Assembly: GCA_029204225.1 (NCBI GenBank)
Contig: CM055105.1
Coordinates: forward strand, 51,844,331-51,908,330
Direction: 5' to 3'
DNA: 64,000 nt
Source of the DNA: Diphasiastrum complanatum
Taxonomy: Eukaryota; Streptophyta; Lycopodiopsida; Lycopodiales; Lycopodiaceae
How positions within the stretch are numbered: the first letter of the stretch is position 1; the number at the start of each line of letters is the position of its first letter. A program made the translations under genes and the position numbers. The notes under the pieces are model-generated. The model was not told the DNA's origin. It saw only the letters and a program-made list of their open reading frames with translations, and did no database searches. Positions 11,512 through 25,710 of the stretch are shown piece after piece.

Positions 11512-11592
11512 CGCTTGAAAGAGATATCGGGTTGACCAAGTGTTGACCGACCAAAACTTTGACTGGCCATAACTTCTTAACAGTAGCTCGGA
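11512..11592 (+). repeat. Third, direct copy of the hairpin arm
   Basis: Repeats the right arm of the adjacent inverted repeat almost exactly, about 92 bp downstream of it (CGCTTGAAAGAGATATCGG...CAGTAGCTCGGA). The locus therefore holds one inverted and two direct copies of the same unit. Confidence 0.9.
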
Positions 11593-14500
11593 CCATCTAG
11601 CTTTTCCAATCTAGATCACTCTCACATCAATTGATGAAGTATGGGCTAAGTTTGGGTCAAGCTAGCTTTGGCATGTGGGAAACACTCCAAGAATCCACAA
11701 ATCACTAAAATACAAACCAATTGTATGAAAGAAAGTGGTTATGACCTCAAAATGATGACTAGATCTCAAGAAAATGTGATTGGCAAGCCTAGAAGTGAGA
11801 TTTTTGATCAAACAAGCATGATAGAGTCATAATTAAAAGTGTCCAACGAGGTTGGTGCCTTACCCACCTTGATTCAATTCACTATGAAGTCAATTGCTAC
11901 ACAAACTAGACTCAAATAGCTTTGGAACTAGCTATCAAGCACCAATATTGGATCACACGTGGAAGAGAACCACCAAATCGAATTGCTATACAAATCTTTG
12001 CCCATATCGTGGGCAAGCACAATTGAAATGCTACCAAGAGTGGAGAGTATTCGTAGTGCACCATCAATAATGATTCCACCTAGAAACCTTCACTATTAAC
12101 CAATTTAAATTTTGGGAGTAAAGTACAAGAGGACCTAGTACAAAATGGGCTCAAACTTCAAAGGTTACCCACATGATGATTCTTCCTAGTCTGGACTCTG
12201 GTTGTTTTGAATATCGATAATGACTAGCTGGGACAAGATATTCCATGTGCTCTCTCATTGTAGGGCTAAAGGCCCAAAGACCTTGCAAAAGCCCCCATGT
12301 AAGCTTCAGCCGGTACAGGATGTCATGATCATCAAATCTGTACGGCTTCTACTCTATGTTCTATTGTTGCTGGGAAATCTATACCGGAGTTCAAAGTAGT
12401 CACGACTGTGTTGTAAAAAATCAATTGGGTCTTGGCGGACAGCATATCTAGAAGTTTTTTGAGTTTGGAAATGACTGATACATTTCACAAGTCTACCATA
12501 TGATATATAACAATTTTTCTATTTCAACGAATCACATGTTCTACATGAAGATCTGAGGCGCTAGCTCTAATATGTTGGTATTGCATGCATGACAACTGAG
12601 ATTTACGTATATATCATATGAAGATGGTAATTCAGTCGCTTTTACGTGACGTGATGTATAGTATAAAAAAGCGTGCTAAAACGTGGATGGTGGTGGGTAC
12701 TGGGTAGCTTCAGGCACGCAGCAATCATAATAATTGAAGCTTTGCTCACTATGACCAGGTTTGGCATGAACCTCTTATAACAATCAGCTTAATACGAGAG
12801 TCTATATTCTGCCTTTTAAATGAATGTGCAACTCTACAACACATATTCTTATGCATTTGCAAGGAGGCTGGCTTTCAGATGAAGTTAAGCTTTCTGTTGC
12901 TTTTGGAATATGTATTCTAAAATTGACCTGCATGTGACATTTACTAGATTTGTTTGCCCTTCTTGTTTGGGAAGCATTACGGCCTATGAAAAGCATAGCA
13001 GCTTGCAAACTTCTAGCCTAACCACTTCTATCTCTTTCTCAGACAGCACGCGTAATCTGAAATTTGCATTTGTCTGCATAATCGCTAGTCAGTGCCTAAT
13101 AACATTGTGTTCGTGTGTTCAGCACCTGCACTCATCTACGATCCAACCAGCTGCGTGGTTTGGACCCCACGAGATTGCTCACACAGCTCAGTCTCAGTGC
13201 TACGCGTGATGATGCTCAAGGTCACGATCGGCAACTGATACTCTGACTCTGACCTTATGATACACGTACAGCAAGCAGTGCTGCAAGTAGGATTTAGCAC
13301 CACACTTCGCATGAAGAAGTGCTTCAAAGTTGGTAGCGGATCGCGGTTCAGCCGTCCGTCCATCCGTGTCTGTACTATCAAAGATTGAAACTTTGCAATG
13401 AGACGTACATATACAATGGATTTCTGATGTCCTTCATGCCTGCATGAAGATCCCAGTATATGTAGACAGTAGAAGTATCTCAGTCAAGACTCGAGCGTAC
13501 ACACAGTATAGAGTGTACTGGACATACTAGTACTTGTAAGGTTTAAATTCTTCACATTTTTTTGTGGACCACGCCCAGGCTTCTTTCTTGCAAAGAAAAA
13601 ACTGCATAGTACAGATGCGAATCGCGATATAAGTCTTTGAACTTTATACCATATCGCATACGGTGACCGCCTAATATCTCATGCGAGAGAGAGAGGTACG
13701 GTAGCATTGCATACCATGAAACTAGCACAAAGCATTTCTTTTGTGCATCACATGCAAAAGAAGCAAGGTGACACAGATTTGTCAACTGAGGGCACAAACA
13801 TGGCACAACTACTGATCTGAGTTGCTTTAGAGGTTTGGTCCTGCACGTAATTAAATGTGCAGCATCAACTTTGAACTCTAGATTGGTTCCTACTCTTTTC
13901 AAGAAGTACCAACTTGAGAGATGAGCTCTAGGCGATGTAATTAATCCTTTTAACAAGTTGGTCACAGCGTTTTTCCACCTTTCAGTCTGTCGCTCTTCTA
14001 TGACCTTCGTTCAAGGTTGGCTACGTTTCTAATCATGTTGCTATCTCGAATACGCGATTTAGATGGTCAAACCTGTTCTGCGCAACTTCTTGCAAAAGTC
14101 AGTTTGCCATCAACTTAATCATTTTATGCAAGCCTAGAAGTTTCAACTTCAGATGTACAGGATATAATGTATGACTTGGAGCAGCTGTTCCAATTTTTAA
14201 ATGGCAGTATCTGCAGTAGCGAGTCAGCTGGTGGGACGGATGTTTATCTGAAAAATAGATCCTCACTACTTGGATTTGAGGTGGAGTTAGAAAGATGATT
14301 GTGACCTCTCTGATCAGATTGTTGTAAGATAGATGTCGTTTGTATAAAACTTACCATGGAGATTTCTTTGAGGAATTGGGGGGAAATATAGTAGAAGTAG
14401 TGGAAAAGGGATTCATGTAGAGGAGATGGAAATCACCTACAAGTTCGGAGTTGAGAATCAAGATCATTCATTCTTCATTATGCATTGATCATTCATTTGT

Positions 14501-14846
14501 GGTGTATAATAATTGAGAAAATAAGCATTATGCATGGGAGGTGTTGTCTTGAAGGGAGATATAGAACGTATTATATGGATGAGCCCGTCAAATGATATTC
14601 TGCCCGGTAAAGAGTCATAGGGGAGACTTGGAGGGGGTGAGACTATGATTCTTTAGCTAGTACAATGTCATCTGTCCACCTCATTCCATTGCATAGTGCA
14701 TAGTTGATGCATCTTCACACGACCATTATGTAGTACTAGAATTTGCATTTGAAAAAGATAATCAATGTTTTCGAAGCTGAGCTTTTTTCACAGGACCATT
14801 ATGAAGGAGAATTTGCATCTGAAAAGCATATCAATGATGAAAACAA
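11593..14846. other. Long stretch with no supported gene
   Basis: The first part (to about 12600) is AT-rich repeat-like sequence. From 12660 to 14100 the base composition is more balanced and less obviously repetitive, possibly low-copy DNA, but no frame carries a recognisable domain; the longest, 137 codons on the minus strand at 13552-13965, looks spurious. Confidence 0.4.
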
Positions 14847-14981
14847 TGGGTCACTCGGAGGCCTATGTTTCCACATTATTCCATTAATTGCTATAAAATT
14901 TTCAATTTTCAAGTGGGTCACTATGGAGGCCTATGTTTCCACATTATTCCATTAATTGCTATAAAATTCTCAATTTTCAAT
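14847..14981 (+). repeat. 67-bp tandem duplication
   Basis: Two copies of a 67-bp unit beginning TGGGTCACT and containing GGAGGCCTATGTTTCCAC, with three or four differences. A local duplication in otherwise featureless DNA. Confidence 0.9.
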
Positions 14982-15535
14982 TTTTGTACATGTAAATATG
15001 AGATAGTGCCTAAATCCATGTAAAGGCCTATTTGCATCTTAGAAATTCAGCGCATTAAATTACTCGAAACGTTTTAGAATGACGTATGTCTATTCCCAAC
15101 TGATACCCTAACGGTTGGTGAGCAACACCTAAGGCTTGTGTGTGTCTCTATTAAAGAGTGGCACTGGCTCACTTGTATTCACGCAGAAGATTTCAGCTAT
15201 CAATAGAGAGAAGAGAGCCAGTCTTTAGATTGAGCATTCCTTTTCTCTGTCTATACAACATTTTTTCTTAGTAATTGCTCAAACAACACTCTGATTCTGC
15301 TGTATTGTTTCTGATATGCGTCTGTCTGCGACACACACTCTATCTTGTACTGAATTTCAATTGCTACCGTGAATCTACAGGCCACATATGTGGAGATACA
15401 ATTCTAACTGATTGTGTGCAATGGGCATACTAGATTATTAGGATATTGTGGGAGATTGTAAAACTATAGAAATCAGTTTTCTATGAAAAAAATTCACTTT
15501 TTAAAATGTGAGTTGATACGCATATCCTCTTTTTA
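14982..15535. other. No recognisable gene
   Basis: LTR-like in style (promoter-like AT-rich text, CTATACAAC, GACACACAC) but without defined ends or a primer site. Confidence 0.3.
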
Positions 15536-16446
15536 TCAAAAAAGAGATTGTCGTGTCCAAAAGACAAATGAACAACTTAAAAGAAATAATGAATCATTAC
15601 AGAAGAATAATGAATCATTATAGAAGACAATATTCGATATCAAATCAGAACTTGATCGAATGCAATCAATATTACAATCTATGGAAAACTTGCAATTACT
15701 GAAGGATGTGGAAGAGGCTAAGAAGAAGGAGACTAGGAGTAAGAAGCGAAAACAACAAAGTTGCAAGGATATTCAGACCCTTTCAAAAGGAGGTTATCAA
15801 AATAGAAGAATTTGAGCATTCAAGTAAGCATACTCTGATTTTTTGTAACTTGATTAATGACATATGGTTTTAAATCTGCTACTGTGCTATTTTGCTCACT
15901 ATCTTGTTTTTTTTTGCAGATCTGCATTAGTAGCTCATCAGAATATAAAAGACAATTCATCAATTGGAATGTCGTTGGGCTCAATATTGACAGGCAAATC
16001 CACTGAGTGTATCATGATGAACAATAGGAGTTCCAATTTAAAGTCCAAAATTGCAGAGTCTTTGATGCTAGACATTCAGAAAATTTTAGATAAAACTATA
16101 GTTCAGGGTGCATGTGATTTTGCTGGTATTAGCAGAGAAGCGTATTTAACAATATTTCAACTTATTAGGGATGCTTTTAAGCAAGTTCAAATTAGAAAAG
16201 TCCCTATCCCTAGGTCATATCAGGTATTGAAGACAGAGAGGAATACATTGAACTTAAGTATTCATGAAATCATTGGTACCCCATTTTATATTGAGGAAGT
16301 GTATGAAACTGATGGAAGATCCATATCATATAATTCATCAAACAACTTCTTTTGTTGATCTAAATCATTTGTTAAAATACATGGTCACATTTTATGATAT
16401 AACCTTAGAAAAGGTGAATGGCAAAATAATCATAGTACTGAGATGA
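15536..16446 (+). pseudogene. N-terminal exons of a transposase-like gene of unknown family
   Basis: Plus-strand coding text with splice-like borders. The first exon (15536-15821) encodes a charged coiled-coil-like stretch (TNEQLKRNNESLQKNNESL, KKKETRSKKRKQQ) with two in-frame stops. It ends at a GTAAGC donor, and a T-rich stretch plus TTGCAG acceptor precedes an exon from 15920. That exon reads SKIAESLMLDIQKILDKT, GACDFAGISREAYLTIFQLI and RKVPIPRSYQVLKTERNTL up to 16358; a shifted frame (VDLNHLLKYMVTFYDITLE) continues to 16446. I do not recognise the family. It sits immediately upstream of the conserved Cys-pair segment at 16582-17212 and is probably the same gene. The stops and frameshifts mean it is not functional. 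Confidence 0.4.
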
Positions 16447-16581
16447 GTCAGAGATTGTGAAGTGTCTAGTCCGAAAATGATATATGGTGGTTGGCAGCTT
16501 TTCCAGTAATTATTTTCTTTATTAACTAAGTTTTATTCCTTACCTAAATTTATTAACTAAGCTGGTTTTATTCATTGGACA

Positions 16582-17212
16582 GGTACTGAAGGAGAATCAT
16601 AATATATTATCATGGATATTCTCTAGGACATCTTACCCTAGGATCATCAAGGACCATATGGAAGGAGGATTTCTCAATGTTCCAAGAGTTGGAGACTTCA
16701 AAGTTGAATGACACTTAGCAGGTGATTTAAAAACATTGAAATGCATGTATAATGTCTCTCATGGTGCTACATCTAAACATCCCTGTCAATACTGCATGAA
16801 AATGACAAAAGATGTAACTAGAAGTACAGGAATCACTAGAGAAAATGCAGATCCAAACTGGAAGCTAGTATTGCACATTCCCTTAAAAAATGTGCATGTT
16901 TGCACTCTTCATGCAGAAGTTAGGATAATAGAAAAGCTCGTTTATCTTCATATAGTTTTTGCATGGAATAGTAAGCCAGCATCAAGGAAGCTATTTGTCC
17001 GTTAGAAGATGTTTGATCAAAAGCAGGACTGCATAAGGGACATGTCAAAATATAGAAAGATGAAAAGCTTTCTGAGAAGTGAGGAAATATGCCAACTAAG
17101 CCAAGCATCGGAGGAGCAAAAGCACATCGATTCCTATCAAACCATACTAGCAAGGCATCAAACATTCAACACTCAGTCTAGAAAGAAATCGTTGTTGTCA
17201 CCAAGGACTTAG
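16582..17212 (+). pseudogene. Transposase-like segment with PCxYC motif, copy 1
   Basis: After a GGACAG acceptor the frame reads VLKENHNILSWIFSRTSYPR, then HLAGDLKTLKCMYNVSHG, KHPCQYCMKMTKD, NWKLVLHIPLKNVHVC and HAEVRIIEKLVYLHIVFAWN. A second copy at 43892-44402 matches closely and has Trp where this one has a stop (16710). In both copies a shifted frame continues GN(M/I)P..KP.IGG, so each carries a frameshift at roughly the same place. A GDLK...PCxYC layout resembles proteins encoded by some cut-and-paste transposons, but I cannot assign a superfamily. Not active as it stands. Confidence 0.5.
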
Positions 17213-18225
17213 GAGTGACCGGCAAATCAAGATTGTTGAAAGTTGATGTATGGAGAAAGCTTGATAGTATGATTAAAATATTAAGAAAAGACAAAATTTT
17301 TGATACTGATAAGAGGTGTCGATTTTGTTGATGCAGTATCAAAAGCATAGGGAGAAGATCACATCACTCATAACATGGTTAGTATGCATGCTCAAAGCAA
17401 CTATCAATTCACCTATATATTTTGTTCCAAGTTTAGGACTGACATTACGATTTTGACATGTGCAGCACATACTAAGAGATCATACATTATTTTTTGCAAA
17501 CATATATGGAAGTCTAAGCGTCTGGTCATCACAAGGGATGGAGAAGTAACATTGGCAAGCACGGGTAGCATTTCATCGAAATACACAAAATGGAGGAACC
17601 AATGAAAAACGAAACTATATTTGCCAATTATTTCAGCGCAGAGTTCAAATTCGACAAATCCCCAAATCTTCAAATTATGACAAATTCAGAAAAGCTTGGA
17701 AATTCATTGAGCAGCATAGAAGCTAAAAACTCAGATCTACAAACATGCTACAAATGTAAATTGTATTCACAATATTCAATATATACAAAGTTTCATTCAG
17801 AGGGATTTGATATATCCTCTTGTCCAATTGTTGTGCTATCATGCAATAATTCTCTACTTGCATATGCATCCAGAATATGCGCATTGTCCTTGTTACCACT
17901 CAACTCTATATACGTTGCATACAATGAATAATGGGAACTCCTTAATGATACATTCTCATCTACAAATCCTAATATGTTCAAAACATACGATCTCTTCACA
18001 AAAACTATTCTATTTGCTTTCGCAAATTTATGTCCACCTAGATAATAAGATAAGGCTTTCACAGCCATTATTACAGTCTCTCCATCTGGACTGAGCTTGG
18101 AATGGGCAACGCAAATTTCATTATTTTGAAAGTGTCTCAAGTAGTGGCCGAGGCTAATGTTTGCAATCAAAAATGTCATTTTCTAGAGTATCAAACTAGA
18201 TTTGTGTTTTTCCTTTTGGTACAGA
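17213..18225. other. No supported gene; possible minus-strand captured coding fragment
   Basis: A 128-codon minus-strand frame at 17793-18179 (with LGHYLRHFQNNEICVAHSKL and SYVLNILGFVDENVSL) reads like genuine protein but matches no family I know. It may be a gene fragment caught in the transposon. The rest is AT-rich. Confidence 0.3.
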
Positions 18226-18437
18226 TCCTAGTAGAGTCAGATACATCAATTCCTGATACTGAGATCCCTTTGTCCTCCACTATTGAACATTCCATAAAGG
18301 ATATCAGTCATTTCTTGGTTGATACTCCTGATAAAGACACTGACTATTTGAGTGTAGATACTGATATGCTGAGGGATGCTTGTATTGGTTCTAATGCCAA
18401 TACTGAGGAAAATATTGCTAATGTACATTCTAAATGA
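18226..18437 (+). CDS. Acidic hypothetical exon
   Basis: Follows a T-rich tract and a GGTACAG acceptor. Encodes 69 residues rich in Asp, Ser and Thr (ILVESDTSIPDTEIPLSSTI, LVDTPDKDTDYLSVDTDML) ending at TGA 18435-18437. It lies on the same strand as the transposase-like exons and just upstream of a second acidic exon. Function unknown; low-complexity acidic proteins give little to go on. It may be an exon of the same gene, with a frame break after it. Confidence 0.3.
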
Positions 18438-18540
18438 TTTTTGGATTTGCCGAAATATTATATAAACGAAGATGTGTATATTACAATGGCCGATTTATGT
18501 GTTTTTTTTCGATTATCGGGAGGCTGAGGTGCTTTGACTA

Positions 18541-19009
18541 TTGTCAAGCACCATTTCTGAGTTCTCTGACATTGTTGATTTTGAAGCCGAAGACTTGGTG
18601 CTGAGCATTGACTATGATGATGAGGAGGTTATTCTTACTGGTGAGGAATGTTTGTCATGGGCTATGGCAAATGTTAGTGCTCATGGACGAAGTTTGCCTT
18701 CTGATGAGGAATTTCTTTCATTCCAAGCCCAGCTGGGATTCCCTTGTCCATCGGTTATGAAATTTGTTGATGACACTTCTTCAATAGGTGGTCACAATAT
18801 AGATCATCCCGATCTAGTTGCCGCAGATGATGATGAATGCGTAAGTTTAAAAGTTTTACTGTATGTTTATCTGATGTATGTGTTCTACTAAATTTTATTT
18901 ACTAAAAACTCCAATTTTGTAATTGCAGAATACACTTTTGATCGATGACTTTGCTACTCGTCGAGGGGGCTTCAGACAACATTCATCATCAACCTGTGTA
19001 GTTTGAAAT
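18541..19009 (+). CDS. Acidic hypothetical protein with one intron
   Basis: Exon 1 (18541-18840) starts as an open frame, SSTISEFSDIVDFEAEDL, and continues through YDDEEVILTGEECLSWAMAN and FLSFQAQLGFPCPSVMKF. It is followed by a clear 88-bp intron: GTAAGT donor at 18841 and TTGCAG acceptor ending at 18928. Exon 2 keeps the frame (phase 0: NTLLIDDFATRRGGF...) to TGA at about 19007. Splice sites and frame agree, which supports real coding ancestry. The protein is acidic with no recognised domain. Its stop lies just inside a candidate LTR start (18995), so the original 3' end may have been replaced by that insertion. The initiation codon is uncertain. Confidence 0.4.
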
Positions 19010-19454
19010 TTACGAACATATTAACCAATGTGGTTAAATAGTTAACTAGTCATTGGGCAAATTCATACGTTCGGGGTAGACACTGTCTATCAATAGCATT
19101 CTCCCATCCCGCCCGATGGCTAACTTAAAATTTTTAAAAGTTAATTTTTATACCTTTATTATTCCCATCTACGTTACGTAGATTTCAAATATATGCATTT
19201 TCATTGGGCCACATGTCGGACAAAATTAAGAAAAAAAATAAAAAGCATCTTTACAAAGGGTCTTTTTTATTTTATTTTGGAACTCCTCTAATGGTAGTAT
19301 TCGTTTCTAGATATTACACTCTTCACTCGCTCCATTACCCTTTTTACACTTATCAATCCAAAAGAGCAGATTTGTCTCTCTTGGAGAACGATAAACCTTT
19401 TATATTACACATTTTACAAATTTTGTGGAATTCTATAACGACTAGGCTACCACA
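18995..19454 (+). mobile_element. Candidate 5' LTR of a Tat/Athila-like gypsy element
   Basis: 460 bp from TGTGTAGTTTG to ...CTACCACA. It ends five bases before a tRNA-Asp-type primer site at 19460. TG/CA borders and PBS spacing fit a 5' LTR; no second LTR is present for confirmation. Confidence 0.5.
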
Positions 19455-19459
19455 TAACT

Positions 19460-19474
19460 TGGCGCTGTTGCTGG
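19460..19474 (+). other. PBS complementary to tRNA-Asp type primer
   Basis: TGGCGCTGTTGCTGG differs at two positions from the TGGCGCCGTTGCCGG site used by Tat/Athila gypsy elements. Confidence 0.65.
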
Positions 19475-19541
19475 AAAAACGAATTTGTCTTTGTGATTTT
19501 TTTTAAGTGTACTAAGTTTAAGAATCTTGTTCATGTAATGC

Positions 19542-20125
19542 ATGCCAAAAGATCAGCTGCAAGTAACTTTTAAACAAAAACATTTAGAACGTGCACATCA
19601 ATTAGAAGCTTATAGAAAGGCACATGATCTGTATTTTTAGAATTTGCAAAATTCATCAATAAGAACCAGATTAAGACCTGAAGCGCTCAATAATATTTAC
19701 AACACCTCCGTATCACTTGTAAATTCATTTGAGCAAAAGTATGCTAACTCACCAAATGCATCTAAGTCTTCATCTTCATAACATAATTTTGATTCCAGTT
19801 CTGAATCCGAGTCTGAACAAGACCCTGATCCACCATCAGAGCCATAATCTGAACAAGAGTGTGAGCCATCATCTGAATCTACATCTACACCATCCGAACA
19901 TAGTTCCGAGTCAGATCTTGATCCACTTGATCCACCGGATCCACCACCTAACCCACCACCTGACAACATGGCGACACATCCACCAAAGTCAGATATGATT
20001 TCTTTGAAAAATCATCATCTGAAGATGCGGACAGTTATTGTGAGAGATTTCAACAAGTTTAGTCAAATTTGTTACATCTGTTTATATGGAAATCGAGGCC
20101 AATTTCATATTAGACTTAGAGTTTG
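19542..20125 (+). pseudogene. Gag-like remnant with acidic/proline-rich tract
   Basis: From ATG 19542 the frame reads MPKDQLQVTFKQKHLERAHQ, then RTRLRPEALNNIYNTSVSLV, a Ser/Glu-rich stretch (SSSESESEQDPDPPSEP) and DPLDPPDPPPNPPPDNMA. It has three internal stops. The position, just downstream of the tRNA-Asp PBS, is where Gag begins, but no capsid or zinc-knuckle motif survives. The reverse strand of the same tract gives a 90-codon Gly/Ser/Asp frame that is a composition artefact. Confidence 0.4.
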
Positions 20126-20309
20126 ACTTTTCAAAGTTATATTAGTTTAAAAGCATTTGCATAAATGCTTTTGAAAAGTGTGGAAAACTATAGAACACGC
20201 ATTTTAGTAGATTCAAATTTGAGTAGTAGAGACATTGAATCTAGTCACAATAATAGTAGGGTTTTCATTATGGAGGGAAACCAAAGTTTGAACTTAGGTT
20301 TGGACCTGT
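20126..20309. other. Short unassigned AT-rich spacer
   Basis: No gene or repeat recognised between the gag-like remnant and the copia LTR. Confidence 0.4.
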
Positions 20310-20672
20310 TGTAAAAGAATGTAACTCATGGGAAAGGGAGTTTTTTTTCTCTCTCTCTCTTATCTCATTCATGCTTATAGATGGTTCATTGGTGCACTAT
20401 ACTTGTGACATCTTGCAATTTTGTGTGTAGAATGTTCATTAATTGCTTTTTCTAGATCCACACATGCGAAATATAGTAGGTTACTATTTTTGTAGGGACA
20501 ACAGCATTATTTTATGTTTTGATTGATGTTTGATCAAGATATATTAGAGTTTGCATCTCATTCATAGTGTAGATGTTGGTTTTTCTACATTGGCAAGATT
20601 GTTGAGTTGTTGTCTTTGTAACCCAAAATAATTTTATGGATTTGGATCTTAATTGGTCTATAGTTTTTTACA
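20310..20672 (+). mobile_element. Short copia 5' LTR
   Basis: 363 bp from TGTAAAAGAA to ...TTTTTTACA (inverted ends TGTAAAA/TTTTACA). It is followed at once by a TGGTATTAGAGC primer site. No 3' LTR is seen; the downstream leader runs into the (GA)n tracts. Confidence 0.6.
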
Positions 20673-20684
20673 TGGTATTAGAGC
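20673..20684 (+). other. Copia PBS (initiator tRNA-Met type)
   Basis: TGGTATTAGAGC, one base off the consensus TGGTATCAGAGC, directly adjoining the LTR end. Confidence 0.75.
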
Positions 20685-21466
<782 letters not shown>

Positions 21467-21525
21467 CTTATGTTGAGAAAGGCTTTGGGGGCTCGAGCAC
21501 CTACCCAAAGCTATTCGATCCCAAC

Positions 21526-22400
<875 letters not shown>

Positions 22401-22720
22401 TCAGAGTATCCCAAGACAAAGCTTATTGATATAGTTCCTCATAGATTGGCGTAACTGGTCCCAATGTATAGACTCCCCCAATTCGTAATGTGGATATGAT
22501 GTGCTTGCTTGAATCTCTTGTCTATCCAAGTATTCGTAGTATGCTTGAACCTGATGACTTTCCTTAGCAGTCAATCTTACAAATTGAAGACAAGGCATTG
22601 TCATCGTAAGCACTGGTGCTTGCTGGACTGGAGGCCTATTTGGGCTTGGATTCCCGAGATTTGGCCTTTGAGGAATGGATATACCCCGAATTCCCTTTGA
22701 TTTGGGGGTCTATTGAATTG
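22401..22720 (-). pseudogene. Possible gag start of a minus-strand tRNA-Asp-primed element
   Basis: The minus-strand frame reads PCLQFVRLTAKESHQVQAYY and ASTSYPHYELGESIHWDQL. It lies where Gag should begin, downstream of the leader and PBS at 24559-24575. No diagnostic motif is present and it is truncated at about 22400. Assignment rests mainly on position. Confidence 0.3.
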
Positions 22721-23269
22721 TGGAACAATTAGAATTTGGTTGAATCTTGCTCGTTGAAGGGCAAGCATCAACTTTAGAATAAAAACAGTAATGGATGGAT
22801 AAAACAGATGAACACTATGATGGTTACACTGTCAAAAATAGATGGAAGATGGAATGGAGACGAAAAAGAAGAGCGATAGATGGATGGTATGGATGGTGAC
22901 AGATTTGGATGGTACTAATCGGCTTGATCTGAGGTTCATTCACTTGGTTCAATATAGGGATGTTGAATCTTCATGGGTATTGTTACTGCAACCTAGATTT
23001 GACAAGATCTAATCTGTTTCAGTTGGCTAATAGTGTGATTTTAGCCCTTTTCCTCGGTTTTTTGTGGGTTTTTTTTAGATTTCTTCAGATCTCAATGGAT
23101 CTAACCTTTACCCTTCCTACAATAGTTGTATCTAGACCATATATAGGTAACATAAGGTCTGCAAGAGTTCTTGATGGACAGATCTTTCAAGATCTTGAAA
23201 AAACTCAGTTTCTAGGCACTTTTCGTCACTTTTTCTTAGATATTTCTAGATTTGTCCATTGGATCTTCC
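22721..23269 (-). other. Leader of the tRNA-Asp-primed element, non-repetitive part
   Basis: GATGGATGG-rich text near 22790-22910 and AT-rich text beyond; no gene. Confidence 0.4.
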
Positions 23270-23860
23270 CAAAAATTTTACAGTAGCCAGATCTAGGTTA
23301 GATATATCTATAAAACTCTTATATAAGGTTACTTCCCAGCATATCGCAAAAAATCATGAGAAACGTGCATTTTTTGAGGTTTTTTGGCAAAATTTTAAGA
23401 TTTTCTGGGAACTAACCTTCGCAGGGTGGTATGCACTTGTATCTAAGTTGGATCCACCTACTTACCAAACTGCAAGAGTTACTTCCCTAGGAAACACAAA
23501 AAATCTTGAAAAAAATGCATTTTTTGGGTTTTTGCAAAGTTTTAAGATTTTCTGGAGACTAATCTTCCCAAGGTAGTATGCACTTGTATCTGAGTCAAAT
23601 CCAGCACCTAACAAGGCTGCAAAAGTTACTTCCAAAAGTAACTCAAAAAATCTTGAAAAAAGTGCATTTTTTTTGGTGTTTTTTTTGTAAAATTTTAAGA
23701 TTTTCTGGAAACTAATCTTTGCGAGCTGGTATGCAATTCTATCTGGGTCAGATCCACTTGCTTACCAAGTTGCGAGAGAGACTTCCAAAATAAATTTAAA
23801 TTTTTTTAAAATTTTTTTTTGGGTGTTTTCTGGGAACTAACCTTCATAGGCTCTTATGTG
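23270..23860. repeat. About four tandem ~150-bp leader repeats
   Basis: The phrase TTTTAAGATTTTCTGG recurs at about 23393, 23541 and 23693, with a shortened form near 23825. Each copy is followed by an AACTAACCTTC-like phrase and preceded by AATCTTGAAAAAA...GCATTTTTT. Period about 150 bp; copies are diverged. Confidence 0.8.
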
Positions 23861-24558
23861 TCACTATCTCAATGAGATGGAGTTACAAAATTCTCTACGA
23901 AGGTTACTTCCCACATGAACTCAAAATTTTGCTGTCTGAGAAGGTTTTGGGCCACTTTTTGCCCTTAGAAACCTTCGTAGGGGCACTTTTTTGGGGATCC
24001 AACGTTCTCAGACTTTTCTATGTCCTTGTCTCAATGAGATGTAACTTCAGAGAGCTCTGAGAAGGTTAGTTTTGAGTTTTGAAAGAAAAAATTGACTTTT
24101 ACAAGCGATTTTTGAATTTTTATGGGATTTTCTCTATTTTTTCAAAATCTGCTGGGAAGTAACCTTCACAAGCTTCTATGCAGATTTGGGATAGTACCTT
24201 GGAGCTGTTGTCAGTCATGTGGAGGTTAGTTCTTGCTGGTTTATGAGAAATCAAAATCTGATGAGATTTTGCCTCTCTTTATCCCTCCAAAAATAGATTC
24301 TGAGTGGTTTTTGAACTTTTACGGGATTTTTTGGACTATTGGAAGGGATTGGGTGCTTGGAAATGAACCTCCCACCTCACAATCTCTCTCTACAGTGCAC
24401 ACAAGCAGAAAATCACAAAAAAGCGGCAAATCTAACACTAAAACTCCCTAATCTAACCCACAAAATCCAAGTTTTTGGTGAAAATGAAAGCATAGGAGAG
24501 AAAAAGAGAGAGAAGGAGAAAGAGAAGATGCTATGTGGTGAGGCGAGAGTGTGGCACT
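23861..24558 (-). other. Leader continuing towards the PBS
   Basis: Further decayed leader repeats (TAACCTTC, TGGGAAGTAACC) and AGAGAGAAGGAGAAAGAG. No gene. Confidence 0.4.
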
Positions 24559-24575
24559 CCCCAGCAACAGCGCCA
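24559..24575 (-). other. PBS complementary to tRNA-Asp type primer (minus strand)
   Basis: Minus-strand TGGCGCTGTTGCTGGGG, the Tat/Athila-type site. The LTR would start at about 24580 (TGTGTTGTCAATG) but after about 65 bases runs into a (AG)n tract, so it is truncated or expanded there. Confidence 0.65.
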
Positions 24576-24643
24576 CTATTGTGTTGTCAATGTAGCATAG
24601 GGTCCAAACGTTGGGAGCGTCAACCCCGCCTTCACCTGCATAG

Positions 24644-25710
<1,067 letters not shown>

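Noticed and set aside
13552-13965. 137-codon minus-strand frame as a host gene
   Set aside because: No recognisable motif, no splice or promoter support, and composition like surrounding non-coding DNA.
19697-19969. Gly/Ser/Asp-rich minus-strand frame of 90 codons
   Set aside because: It is the complement of a Ser/Glu/Asp/Pro tract that fits better as a decayed gag-like frame after the tRNA-Asp primer site.
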